A stretch of DNA of 64,000 nucleotides from Embiotoca jacksoni (taxonomy: Eukaryota; Chordata; Actinopteri; Embiotocidae), in assembly GCA_022577435.1 (NCBI GenBank), contig JAKOON010000008.1, positions 15,983,001 through 16,047,000 on the forward strand. The letters run 5' to 3'. Below the pieces are notes generated by a model that worked only from the letters and a program-made list of their open reading frames with translations, did no database searches and was not told the DNA's origin. This document shows positions 1-28,325 of the stretch, in pieces. The position numbers were made by a program, and so were the translations under genes. How positions within the stretch are numbered: the first letter of the stretch is position 1; each line of letters opens with the position of its first letter.

Positions 1-617
1 TATACTGTACCACAAAGTAGATCTGTATTATAATAAAAACAAAATTAAAGAACGACATTTGCCTGTGATTATTCACCTACACCGGTAGGTGGCGTACAAG
101 AGCTACAAAGCAAACAATATTTAACGAACGAGGCTCCGTCCGCTGAACATGTGAGTTTGCTGTGGTTTTAGTATTTTCTCACTTCGGTTGTAGGTGTCTA
201 CTGTTGTAACCCCGTTAGTTGTGGTTGAAGGTTGATTATTGAATCTAATAAAAAATCCACAAGGTCGCAAGTTTCCTTAAAAGCGGTGTTTTAATAACAT
301 CAAAGCACTGCATGTCACGAAGAACGATAGAAACGTCATCATGTAAAACTGTAAAAAAAAGATATTAAAATACATTAAAAACAAAAATCAATATTAAGCT
401 TGCTACGACAGAATTGAGGACATCTGTTGAGGAACCTTCGTACTAACACTTTGATGAGGATAATTTCATCTCTTTCAGGATTTATTCACTGTTGGGCCTT
501 CTTCATATGTTTAACGCTCACGCGCTCGCCAGGTCCGTTGAAAAGTAGAACCGAAAAAAAAAACAACAACAGCAAAAACAAAACAAAACAAAACAACAAC
601 AACAACAAAAACCTTCT

Positions 618-630
618 GTTGCCTAGCAAC
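618..630. promoter_or_regulatory. Candidate X-box (RFX-factor site)
   Basis: The sequence GTTGCCTAGCAAC fits the RFX consensus GTNRCC-N(0-3)-RGYAAC exactly, with a one-base spacer. It lies about 600 bp upstream of the scube2 start codon. RFX factors are known for ciliary and MHC-II promoters; a role here is inference only. Confidence 0.4.
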
Positions 631-1055
631 CGTGTTGTTTAACTAACGGTAACTGTTCCGTGACCAGCTCGTTAGCTGACAGCCAGCTGAGCTAGTTAAC
701 CGCTGTTATTGACGACAAATCCTCTTCTTTTCCTCCATACTCGTATTCTTTTGATTACGAAGATGCGCTTATAGTCGACATTAAAACGCACACGAAGAAC
801 CTTCAAAAGAACTCCCAATAACTTCACGTTTACCGAAGAACTTCCGAGCCCGCCTTTCAAAATAAAATCCTCTTCTGCGCGCTGCCGTTGTAATAATTTA
901 CGCACGCTATCGACACTTCCTGTTTTTTTTTTATTGTCTATCTGGTCTTCTTGACGCAAAATCTGCTTCAAAAGCGGGTTTTTTTTTTTTTTTTTTTTTT
1001 TTTTCTTCACTCACGTGTACGCGCACGCACGCTCTTATTCTCACTCTCTTTCAGA

Positions 1056-1059
<4 letters not shown>

Positions 1060-1093
<34 letters not shown>
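1060..1093. repeat. (CA)n microsatellite
   Basis: An uninterrupted CA dinucleotide run about 34 bp long, just upstream of the scube2 coding start. A T26 homopolymer precedes it at 979-1004. Confidence 0.95.
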
Positions 1094-1095
<2 letters not shown>

Positions 1096-1148
1096 CACAC
1101 TCCTTTCTCTTTTCAAAAGCCCCTTGTGAAGCAGATTGACAGGCTAGA

Positions 1149-1202
1149 ATGAAAATGAGGCGGACGCTCGGTCACGACTTCAGTGCGTACGCGTCCTTTT
1201 GA
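1149..1202 (+). other. Upstream ORF (17 codons plus stop) before scube2
   Basis: An ATG at 1149, with a second in-frame ATG two codons later, opens a frame that ends with TGA at 1200-1202. That is about 30 bases before the main scube2 ATG at 1232. If transcription starts upstream of 1149, this uORF would be scanned first and could lower translation. Whether it lies inside the mRNA is unknown. Confidence 0.35.
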
Positions 1203-1231
1203 GAAGACCTCTAAACTTGGATCATATCACC

Positions 1232-18886
<17,655 letters not shown>

Positions 18887-19013
18887 AAAGCGTTGACAGT
18901 GGGTGTTTGGATTTTTAACGATAAACTTAGATTAGATACTGGCCACAGTATCTGTTTTATCCACTGGCACCTTCAAGAGTATTCTGTAGTTACCTATTTT
19001 CACAAAGAGTGGA

Positions 19014-19081
<68 letters not shown>

Positions 19082-20160
19082 GATAAAACTGATCCTGAGG
19101 TGAAAGTGGACAATTCAACTAAGTGGACTTTCAACTGGAGCTTTAAGAGGGAGAGCTGAGGTGATACAAAAAGCATAGACCTGCATGGGCATCCTCAGAA
19201 AGGAACCAGCATCTCTTCCCTTTGTTTGGATTTTTCTTATTAGCTGAAGAATTGTAATGACTTTATAGCTTCCGTTAGATTTTAAAGTCACGACTTAAAT
19301 CCAAAGTGCACCTCTGTGTTTTGGAATAATGCTAAATACTGACATTGCCGACAATGTGGGACTTTTGCTAATAGCATCTTGTTGAAAAACAAATATAGTA
19401 GCTAAACAGATATATGCTGAATGTCAGTGATACTGTATATACAGTAGAGTGTGTATCTAGTTTTAACATAGGCTACTGTCACAAATAGAGATGAATTTTT
19501 GACAGAAATACTGCTAAATGTCAGAAACAAATATAGCACAAATGATTTTCTGGGAACATTAGCACTACTAAATAAGTAGTTCCATCACAAAAGCAATTAT
19601 TCTGATGAATGTTTTGTATATGATGTATAAAGTTTTAGGTGAAATGCTAATGTTTGTAGTAGCTACGTACATTTTGACTGTATAGCTTTGCTGCATTTGC
19701 TGGTGAGCCGTGCATTTGGTGTTAGACACTGTGTGGATGAGAGTTACTGTTCTTAAAAAATCTTTCCAAAAAACAAACAGTGGCTTTTATGCATTCACGA
19801 GACATTGACTATTTCAGCAAAATAGCACCTGTATACATTGATACCTTTTTTATTGTCAGCTATAGCAACCAAAGACAACTGATCACTCTGCAGACACACA
19901 AACTAAATGATGTGATGCTGGAGTACATAAAAAAAGTAAAATAAAGTAAAATACAACGAGCTATTCACCTGTCTTAGATGATACATGTATGTATATTTTT
20001 ATGGTTTGTACATCTAATATGCTGTAAATAAAGATAGGAAACTTATTTAGTGTTTTTATTCCTGCTATTCACTTTTATTTGATTTGTTTTGTTGTGTAAT
20101 TGTTTAAGTAGCATTTCATTCACACACATACACTACGCCTGCTCTATGACCAAATAAAGT
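18887..20160 (+). other. scube2: scube2 3'UTR with three possible poly(A) signals
   Basis: Non-coding sequence after the stop. AATAAA hexamers stand at 19940-19945, 20027-20032 and 20153-20158. The second sits in good context before a T-rich stretch. A long CA repeat lies at its start. The exact cleavage site is not visible. Confidence 0.6.
19015..19079. repeat. (CA)n microsatellite in scube2 3'UTR
   Basis: About 65 bp of pure CA, beginning about 130 bp after the scube2 stop codon. A His-Thr open frame across it is an artefact. Confidence 0.95.
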
Positions 20161-20271
20161 TAAAATCTACTCATCAGCAAGACTGTAATTGGGACACAAA
20201 TTCAATATTCCATTAACTTGTTTAAATATAAAGGTATAAATGACAGGGATCACTGATTGTCTGCCTGCAAC

Positions 20272-20317
20272 TAGGTAGGTAGGTAGGTAGGTATGGTAGG
20301 TATATACTTTATTAATA
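20272..20317 (-). mobile_element. Retroelement 3'-tail remnant with (TAGG)n
   Basis: TAGG tandem units at 20272-20293 are followed by TATACTTTATTAAT. Read on the minus strand this is ATTAATAAAGTATA plus (CCTA)n, the usual end of fish non-LTR elements. The body of the element is not recognisable. Confidence 0.4.
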
Positions 20318-20599
20318 ACTAATGATTTTGCAGCAGTCACTCTGATTTTAGATGCACACCAAGAGGTATTTGCACATTCTTTCACATTAAATGATCTGGA
20401 TCAAAACAAACTGCACCATTTTTTTTTATAGGCCTACATTTCATTTATGTAGACTGGTTTGGTGTGTAACTTGATTTGTTATTTGTCTACATATGTTTAC
20501 ACTGGCTACATTGACTAAGTGATCTACTAAGTTTATCTTATTTTGTACAATATGACTATATTTAGCATTTCATCATAATAATATCGATATCACAGAAAT

Positions 20600-21122
20600 A
20601 CCTTGAAACATAGTGACGTCATTGAGTTACCTTGTGTGCCGCTCTTTCGCTTTAAACACGGTCCTCTTGGTGTCCCCCGGACCACAGTTTGATAACCACT
20701 GTTTACAATCACGTCGAACCAAAGGGTGCGCTCGATTCTTATACTCCTGGTGCTTATCTGCTCGCTTGTATGGCTTTAAAAATAGTAATTAAAAAGTAAT
20801 TCATTCATCCAGGTTTATACCATAGACTGTGTGGTTCATACACAAAACGAGAACCGGCTGGTTGGTTACACGTTACATTATCAGACAATCACCGCTCGCC
20901 AGGATTCGTTTGTGCACTAAATCAAACACCACCAAGCTGTCGTTCCGGGAGCGGAAGCTGACCACCGCCATCTCCGGAAACCGCAAATCAGCTGTTGGGA
21001 AACTGGAGCTGTTTGTGGTGGAATTAGCTCGATGGCTATCGTCTTCTCTTGTTAGGGTGCACTTCACACCGTTGAGGCTGTTGAGACAGAAAGAGTCGTG
21101 ACCTCCAAACCGGACAGTGAAG
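20600..21122 (+). promoter_or_regulatory. tmem9b: tmem9b promoter and 5'UTR (TATA-less)
   Basis: There is a palindromic CRE (TGACGTCA) at 20614-20621. Near 20951-20980 lie ETS-like GCGGAAG and CCGGAAA cores either side of a YY1-like CCGCCATC. This is a common housekeeping promoter arrangement, followed by the start codon at 21123. Transcription start is inferred to lie roughly between 20850 and 21000. Confidence 0.45.
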
Positions 21123-21194
21123 ATGAAGTGTGTGCGTGTTGTCCAGGCTCTCTCTGTGGCGTGTTTGGTTCTGTTCAGCCCAGTGACAGCGAAG
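21123..21194 (+). CDS. tmem9b: tmem9b exon 1: signal peptide
   Basis: 24 codons, phase 0 donor (AAG|GTAAAG). The ATG at 21123 follows an in-frame TGA a few bases upstream, which supports this start. The N-terminus is hydrophobic and poorly conserved, as usual for the family. Confidence 0.88.
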
Positions 21195-24100
21195 GTAAAG
21201 CTAATGTTAGCCGGTTTAGCTCGCGTTGACCATAAAACGGTGATGGCGGCCCGGTGAACTGAAGCACGTTTCTCTCTAAAGCTCCACAAAAGAGGAATCT
21301 TCTCCCTGTTGTTGACCGTCAGCTTAACTTCAGCGTGTCTGAGCTACTAACTCGTCATTTCTGGGGACTTTTGAATGACGATCAGAAGCATCGCAGATGT
21401 TGTCAACACTGTGAATGCTGGATTATGAGGATATAGCGAATAAACACCCTTTAAGTTTAGATTTTAATGAAAAGGACATTAGGTTGATGTAGCTAATATA
21501 CTGGAAGCTGTTTACTGTGTAGGGATCAGCTGCTCTGCGACAGTATGGTCGATATATCAGAACAACGCCTCTGAATTTATGATGATGATGATGATCATGA
21601 GACTTTATTGTCAGATACATTTTTCTTGAGTCACAGCAGCTCCATTTACAGTATCACAAAGAATCCACACGGAGACGATACACACATTTAACATTATAAC
21701 CCTAAAACCTCATTGTGCACTTAATTAAATGTTATTTAATGTTAGGATTGACTGGTATATAAAAGAGTGCTTCAGTCTCGCCGCTTTGATGGTAATAATT
21801 TGTACTCACTGTTCAGGACCTGAATGGGATCAGAGAGAGTTGTACTGACCAGCCTCTATGTTATTATGGTGGGCTGAGTGGTATAAATGTCTTCTTACAC
21901 CAGTGAACTCTTAAATGTGCATTTATCTTTGCAATAAGGGGTTTGTGAACTACAACCCTGATATTGTGTTCGTTTTTTCCCCTTTAATTTTTCACCCTTT
22001 CATTCAGTTCAGTACTTAAAAGTAATATAGGAACAGAATATGATTTTTTTTTTAATGTCAGAGGGGTGAAAAGGAAGGAAAATAATATCATGAAATAGGT
22101 AAAAGCTTTAAACAGTAATTTATGTAATGTGTGTTGTGTTACTGGTGAAAGATGTGGGATGATTGAGAGGAAGAAGTTTGAAGACAAGAACTCTAAAAGA
22201 CAAGGAAATATTCATGGTTGATGTGATGAATCTGTTTCAGAACTCTGAAGACATCCGCTGTAAATGCATCTGTCCGCCTTACCGAGATATCGAGGGCCAA
22301 ATCTACAAACAAAATGTATCCCTCAAAGACTGGTATGTTAAGACACGTCTCACTTTACTTCCCTAAAAGATATGAGCTGTCCATTTCCTGCTCACCATCA
22401 GCTTGTTAATCCCGTTTTCTTTTCAGTAACTGTCTCCATGTGGTTGAACCGATGCCGGTGGATGGGAAAGACGTGGAGGCGTACTGTTTACGCTGTGAGT
22501 GTAAATATGAAGAGAGGAGCTCGGGGACCATTAAGGTGACTTCATGATTTACTATTTGTGTTTATTTTCACCTGTCTTGTCAGTTAGTTTCCCCAAAGTG
22601 CTACACCTTACGGTTATATTCATTACTTATTAATTCATTGTTCTATTGATCATTTTCACTGTAAGATGCCTGAAAATGGTGAAAAATAGCTGTCATACTT
22701 TCCCTTAATTTGACAGTAACACGTTGCTTGTTGTGAAAACCGACCAACCCTGAGACTCACCCGTGATTACGTCATCGATCAACTGACTGAGTAGCTGACT
22801 GTTATTTCATATGTTCAGGTTACAATCATAATGTACCTCTCCATTTTGGGCCTCCTGCTGCTCTACATGGTGTACCTGACTCTCCTGGAGCCCATACTGA
22901 AGAGACGTCTGTTTGGACACTCGCAGCTCATACAAAGTGATGACGATGTTGGGGTATGTGCTTCTCTTCATTTTACAGCGCTACAGCCATGTTTTATATT
23001 ATTGTAACTGCTTCACTCTCTCTGCCCAGGAAATTAGTTACTTTGATCGCTCTCTTTGAGATAATAATTTTGTATGGGTGCTTGAATAACCTCACCTTGC
23101 TCAAAATGTCATGTGGGAGTCATCCTTTGTGGGTCAAATTTAACACCATTATGAGTCCCGGCAATCATTTTCAAACCCTTGTATGTGAGGAGGTAAATAG
23201 GTGGAGTTGTGCCTAAAATCTATCACCCTTTTAATAGAAATATGAAAATCAGACTATAGTTTCTTACAGTGGCTGCTTCCATCTGAACAGATGCTTCAAG
23301 AAAAAAACTGGATAATACATTAGTAACTAAAATCACAAGCCAAAGTCTGCAGCAGGGAAGCTCTCAACAATATCCAACCATTTTCTCACAACACATTACA
23401 CGTTTTTGGCATTAATGTTCTGAAACATCATGAAAATAAAAAACAAGGTTTCTTTTTCAGGATGAAAGAAACTTAATCAGAGCTGCTTCATTTCTTCTGG
23501 AGAAATCCTGATTGCTTATGTGAACAGGGACAGAGGAAGATCTGTGTCTGTGGCAGGAGTACAGCAGGATGAAATCACTACTCGTAGATGGATGTCATTT
23601 CAGCAAAAATCCTTCTTAAACTGAGATTCTGAAAACGTAATTGTAAAATATAACTTCTCCAAAGGCCTGTGTGTCATTCTCAAAGTTCAACAACAGTCTG
23701 TTCATGATGTTTGTTCAAAGCAGCAAAGACCGCTCACTCTGACATCATTGCAACATGTGTAAAATTACTAGTTTTGTTTCAGTAAGTTAAATAATGTGCA
23801 TTTTGGTTACTGGTTGCTGATATAATTGTTATTTTCTAGTACTGATTATTTGATATAACAAAAACATCATTTAAATGCTCAAACTGAAAACAGGAAGCAA
23901 ACCATTTGAGCTACTTTAATAAGACGCTGTGTTTAGATATTAGCAAAATGAAACGGTGGCGGCCTTTTCTTGAGGATGAAGGGAGAACTGCTGCTTTGCT
24001 GAGCACGCTCTGTTATTACTGGCAGAGTTCACGCAAGAGGAAGTGTTACATCAGAGGTTTCTCTGCTGTACAAAAACCTTAAAGGTTTTAAAGGCCTTAA

Positions 24101-24743
24101 AGGAGGTTCTTTACTCCTCATAGTCTGTTTGAAGTTTAATGGGTTTTTAGTGCAGCTAGCATAACACAGGTTTGTGGCTGTTTTCTTGCTAAAAACAGAG
24201 ATAAGCAAGCTATAATGTAAACTATAGTCTTAACTGATTACCAATATTTTAGTTGCTCCACGGCCAGGTCAATACAACCTAACTTAAAAACAACTACAGA
24301 CCAAGATGATGCAAAATTAGGCCAAACGGCTGAAACTGTGAGAGCCTGCTGAGGACTCTACTGTGACCCACTGCACCCTATAAAGTTAGAAGATGGGCCT
24401 TGTGTTTTACACGTTGCACCTTTAAAAGCATTGGGGGATTTTGTTTTGTTATTTTATTTTAAAGGCGATCAATGAAATTCACTCTATAACTGCTGTTGCA
24501 GGAATGCTAATGCTTGTCTGCAGTATTATAAGATAGACTTGTGTTTGACATATGTGACACCTTTCATCATCTTTTCTGTGTTTTCAGGACCAGCAGCCTT
24601 TTGCCAATGCTCACAATGTCCTGTCCCGTTCACACTCCCGACCCAACATGCTCAACAAAGTTGAGCACGCTCAGCAGCGCTGGAGGAGGCAGGTGCAGGA
24701 ACAAAGAAAGTCTGTGTTCGACCGCCATGTTGTTCTCAGTTAA
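21123..24743 (+). CDS. tmem9b: tmem9b: transmembrane protein 9B
   Basis: Type I membrane glycoprotein of late endosomes and lysosomes. From the literature I recall, TMEM9 proteins act on V-ATPase and on endosomal CLC transporters, and TMEM9B takes part in TNF signalling to NF-kB. Five exons (21123-21194, 22241-22332, 22427-22535, 22819-22953, 24588-24743) give 187 residues; human TMEM9B has 198. In order: signal peptide (about 1-22, CLVLFSPVTA), a Cys-rich luminal part (RCKCICPPYRD, CNCLHVVEPMP, YCLRCECKYEERSS) with an NVS glycosylation sequon, one membrane span (IIMYLSILGLLLLYMVYLTL, about 95-114), then a cytosolic tail with KRRLFGH and SDDD and the invariant end RKSVFDRHVVLS. The paralogue tmem9 is less likely, given the HVVEPMPV, QLIQSDDD and VLS features and the scube2 neighbour. 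Confidence 0.95.
21575..21615 (-). mobile_element. Possible retroelement 3'-tail in tmem9b intron 1
   Basis: A short GAT repeat followed by GACTTTATTGTCAGA resembles the tailed 3' end of a fish LINE read on the minus strand. It is too short to classify. Confidence 0.25.
22241..22332 (+). CDS. tmem9b: tmem9b exon 2: luminal Cys-rich part 1
   Basis: Exon of 92 nt, phase 0 to 2. It encodes RCKCICPPYRD and the glycosylation sequon NVS. Confidence 0.95.
22427..22535 (+). CDS. tmem9b: tmem9b exon 3: luminal Cys-rich part 2
   Basis: Exon of 109 nt, phase 2 to 0. It encodes NCLHVVEPMPVDGKDVEAYC and the CECKYEERSS motif, nearly identical to human TMEM9B. Confidence 0.95.
22819..22953 (+). CDS. tmem9b: tmem9b exon 4: membrane span and tail start
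   Basis: Exon of 135 nt, in phase. It carries the single transmembrane helix and EPILKRRLFGHSQLIQSDDD. Confidence 0.96.
22954..24587 (+). other. tmem9b intron 4, nothing recognised
   Basis: A 1.6-kb intron with no coding potential and no clear mobile element seen by reading. Confidence 0.5.
24588..24743 (+). CDS. tmem9b: tmem9b exon 5: cytosolic tail and stop
   Basis: 51 codons plus TAA at 24741-24743. It starts DQQPFANAHNVLSRSHSRPN and ends RKSVFDRHVVLS, identical to the human C-terminus. Confidence 0.96.
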   Translation, partial: DQQPFANAHNVLSRSHSRPNMLNKVEHAQQRWRRQVQEQRKSVFDRHVVLS

Positions 24744-26690
24744 ACTGCCCTGTGAGTTACTGGTGGAGCAAAAAAAAACAAAACAAAAAAATTACAAAAA
24801 CAACAAAAAAACAACACTGTGACCAAGCCCTCAATTGAAATCTCTTCCTTTTGTCCTCATCCGTGGTTTAAATCTCATCAAGTTTGGCTCATCTGAGGTA
24901 AACACAGTGAGGAGAACTGGATCTGGAGAGCAGAAGTTATGGTAGACACATAATCAGAGCTGGAAAGTCGTACTGAGTCTGCAGGCAGCGCAAGAGATTA
25001 CAGTGAATTCATTTTTGCACAGTCTTGAACAAACACACACAAAAAACAGAATTCACTCCTCGACTCATAAATGCGAGATGGAGTCCCATTAGTCCAAAGC
25101 TGTCCAGTCTTTCCATGTCACAAGCTAAACCGGCTTTCTGAGTAAAATGTCCAGGTGTTGGTCGGTGCCCCTCATCATGGCTGGATAACTGGACTCGTTG
25201 CAGATCTGCACTCTGTTGCCATTAAGCTGGCGGGTATTTCCACCTCAAAACAAATATAAACACAACATAACTACTGCTCTCACCACAGGAGAAAGGAACT
25301 AGTGTAAAATATATATATCGTTTCAGCCTTCTTTGAAAATGCATGTTTGATAATACATCTTTTATAAACGTGTTTCCAATCCTTCATTCCTACAATGATG
25401 TTTAATGTCTGATAATTGGTGTGCAATTCATTATTTCATGCATTAATTTAAATTTCATATTTGAAAGTAGTTCCACTGAATCTCATTGCAGAAATCGATG
25501 CAATTTCTTGGTGATGTCATAGTAAAGGTAGCCGGTCTATTGATCCTCATCTGTTACTGACCCTGTTAAAAATCAGTGCCCTCTTCAACTGCCGGACAAA
25601 TGTAATGTGTAGTCTTTCATTTGAGCACTTTGTTTCTGTGGTTTGTCTAACGTCAGTTCTATAAAGTCCTTGTTGTCCTAACAGGCAGCATTAGGCGCAT
25701 TAGGACCAAACAGTTCTGGGGACTTCCTGAGAGGAACTGCCCACTGGGGAACTCCCCAAAGAACCACGCACCTTCAAGGGCTTTTTGATGTTTGCATCCA
25801 CACCATCGAAAGGAACATTAAAACCACGTCTCTTCTGCACGACATATAACCACAGCCCATTTATCCGTCTTTAGGTCAATTTTTGAAAGCTAAGGATAAA
25901 GGTTTGAAGTGAGGTTGAATGAGGTACGTATCCATTGTTTGTGTATTATCTGCAGAAGATGTGGGTTGGTACGTCCACAGTTTGGAGAAGCAGCCAGCTG
26001 TACCGGCATGGAAACTAAGCTGTATACTACTGCAGTTGGAGTCAGCAAGAAAATTGTGTTTAAAATTTTAAAAAAATAAAAACCTTTTTAAAATGTATGG
26101 TACATTTTCACCGCTTCACTTTCCGACATTACATTGCTCTCAAATTGTTTGATAATTTGACCTCGCAGAACACGGGAGCTGATCTGCTGCTGTCTGGATC
26201 ATGTAGTTGGTGTTATTGTGTGACTGGTGGTTGTGTGGATCTGGGCAATAACACTTTGAAAGGAACGATACAGCAGCTTCATTTTCCCCATGTGAAAGGT
26301 CAGTCTGACAGAAAGGTTAAGCAACGAACTAATCAACGTACACTTACATCTTTATCGTTGCTCTTCTGTTAGGAACGTACCTACCCTGACATAGGAGCTA
26401 AAAAAAAGTCCCCCAAAACAGCAGTCCAAGTTGGTTCTCAGTTCCTGCACTGTCGGCACAACAAAAGGGGGCGTACTTCCTCCAATAGTTCTCAGAACTG
26501 TAAAAAAGTTTCTCTGGTCCAAAAGCGCCCGGTACTGTCACACTAAACTCAAAGATGTTTATTTTGTGTATAGTTAGGGTGTGTACAAGACAGAGAGTGG
26601 CTAAAGAACCACTGTTGGGAGACCTATGAAAGTGTTCTTAACTATTGTATGTGATACCTTTAACTTTGAAATAAATTTATGTAATATTTG
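24744..26690 (+). other. tmem9b: tmem9b 3'UTR with two candidate poly(A) signals
   Basis: Non-coding, with an A-rich stretch (about 24770-24815) just after the stop. AATAAA occurs at 26075-26080 and at 26670-26675, giving a 3'UTR of about 1.35 or 1.95 kb. The distal signal is followed by TG/T-rich sequence, as expected of a functional site. Confidence 0.5.
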
Positions 26691-26926
26691 TGATTCTGAA
26701 TGTGTTGACTACTGTTGACTCACTACACTGACCACAGACCTGACAGCCTGCTGTGGGAGCGCAGCTCTGGTATATTGGGGTTTTGTGGTGATTAGATGCT
26801 ACGCCAACATTTCTCACCACTGCTGTGAGAAGTAGCTGCTCCTTGAAAAGACTGACACAACCCGGCCTCTGCTTTTACTGTGATGCACACAAGGCTAGAA
26901 TGCACTGTTAGAATATCACTAAGATG

Positions 26927-26950
26927 ACACACACACACACACACACACAC
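26927..26950. repeat. (CA)n microsatellite
   Basis: About 24 bp of CA, downstream of tmem9b. Confidence 0.9.
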
Positions 26951-27703
26951 TCAGCCAGATTCAATAACCATTATTTCTACACCAGACTACTGTCCTGTCT
27001 CTGGGCTTCTTTTTGTGTTTTTATAATCACAACTGTGATTGCACACCACGCGAGCATGATATCCACAGACATTTTTAGGGATTGAAACTGGATTTTGACA
27101 TAAGCCCCACCAAAAATCCAGATTTCATTTTACAGCCCTCATTATTTCAGTCTTTTAGCTGTGATTTTGAGGTGTCATTGCAACTCTCAAACCTTGCCAT
27201 GTTGGGGCTCCAGGATTGGATGCACAACTTCAAAAAATAAAAAGGTAAGTTACTTTTAGTGTGGGATGAGTTCGCGGCTCAGTAAATGTCTTTACTGTTT
27301 TGATGATTTGTGTTCACTGTGTTGGCAACAGTTTTCTATCATAAGGAAAATACTCATTTAAGACTCAACTGGACTTGTTTGGTCAATACAGAGTCCAATA
27401 AAAACTCCACCAGGTCTGTTTACAGATATGTGAATAACCCAGCTGGTCCTGACATGATAATTTCTCACAATCAAACAGAAAGTTACTTTAACTAAAAAAC
27501 AACTGGTAACAAAAGAGAAAAGTCAAAGGAATCTGTTAAACCACACAGTGACTGTTAATTTGTAGTTGTCTGAAAATGTTTGATGACCCTAACCATCTTC
27601 TTTTCATTTTACAGACTGATTTCCATACAGCAGCGTCATCATTTCCTGCGCAGTCCACTTTTCCCTTTTTTTTCTTTTTTTTTTTCCCCCTCATCGCATG
27701 CAG

Positions 27704-27832
27704 TTATACGGAGGAGACTATTTCCCCCCAGAAACAAAAAAATCCGTTTTCAGGCTGCACAGAGAGAAAGCGACACAGACTCCGTTCAAGAATGGATCAT
27801 TGACCAAACACTGCAGCAGCACAGATTAACGG
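27704..27832 (+). other. Orphan exon candidate with open frame
   Basis: A very long T/C tract and CATGCAG acceptor precede 129 nt (43 codons, phase 1-1) that stay open and read in part QAAQRESDTDSVQEWIIDQ. A strong donor, G|GTAAGC, closes it. I do not recognise the peptide. It could be a coding exon of an unrecognised small gene, a non-coding RNA exon, or a 5'UTR exon of dennd2b. Confidence 0.35.
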
Positions 27833-28260
27833 GTAAGCTCTTTGTTCCACCTCCTTAAATGATGCGTATATATAGAAATCTAAGAAAATTGTAACTTTTA
27901 AAGTAAGTGTCACTATTTTTTGCATTGTTAAGACTTCCCTCTTCTCATGAGAGAAGAGGAAAGTGCCTCTGGATTTGTTGACACAATTACTCAGTTTGAA
28001 GTAGTTCACAGACACTGACTTTGATCGATGTTGGTTGACAGTCTCGTCCACTGTTTGATGTGTAGGGCGACAGTCGTCCTTCTCAGCTTTACTGCTGCAT
28101 TTGCGTTGGTTCGCCTACAGGGGGCGCCTCAGCCTTTGAATTTGATCCATCCATTAATTAATGGCTCTTTGCACTCATCTGTTTACTTTTTTCTTCATGC
28201 CCAACAAGCCTGAAGTCGATTTTTTTTAATATCTTTCTGAGACATTTTACCAACTCTACC

Positions 28261-28325
28261 CCACACACACACATGCACGCACACACGCACGCACGCACGC
28301 GCACACACACACACACGCACACACA
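28261..28325. repeat. Compound CA/CG microsatellite
   Basis: About 65 bp of mixed (CA)n and (GCAC)n alternating purine-pyrimidine sequence. Confidence 0.9.

Larger units (their letters stand above)
1..1231 (+). promoter_or_regulatory. scube2: scube2 upstream region and 5'UTR
   Basis: No coding exon is supported here; the short open frames are products of simple sequence. The stretch holds A-rich CAA/AAAAC simple sequence at about 548-610, a candidate RFX X-box at 618-630, a T26 run at 979-1004 and a CA repeat at 1060-1093. A CpG-containing stretch follows from about 1100 to the scube2 start codon. I see no convincing TATA box, so the transcription start cannot be placed. Confidence 0.5.

Noticed and set aside
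951..1139. Open frame with Phe and His-Thr runs
   Set aside because: Produced by the T26 and CA repeats upstream of scube2; no protein character.
18893..19159. Open frame with a long His-Thr run
   Set aside because: Translation of the CA microsatellite in the scube2 3'UTR.
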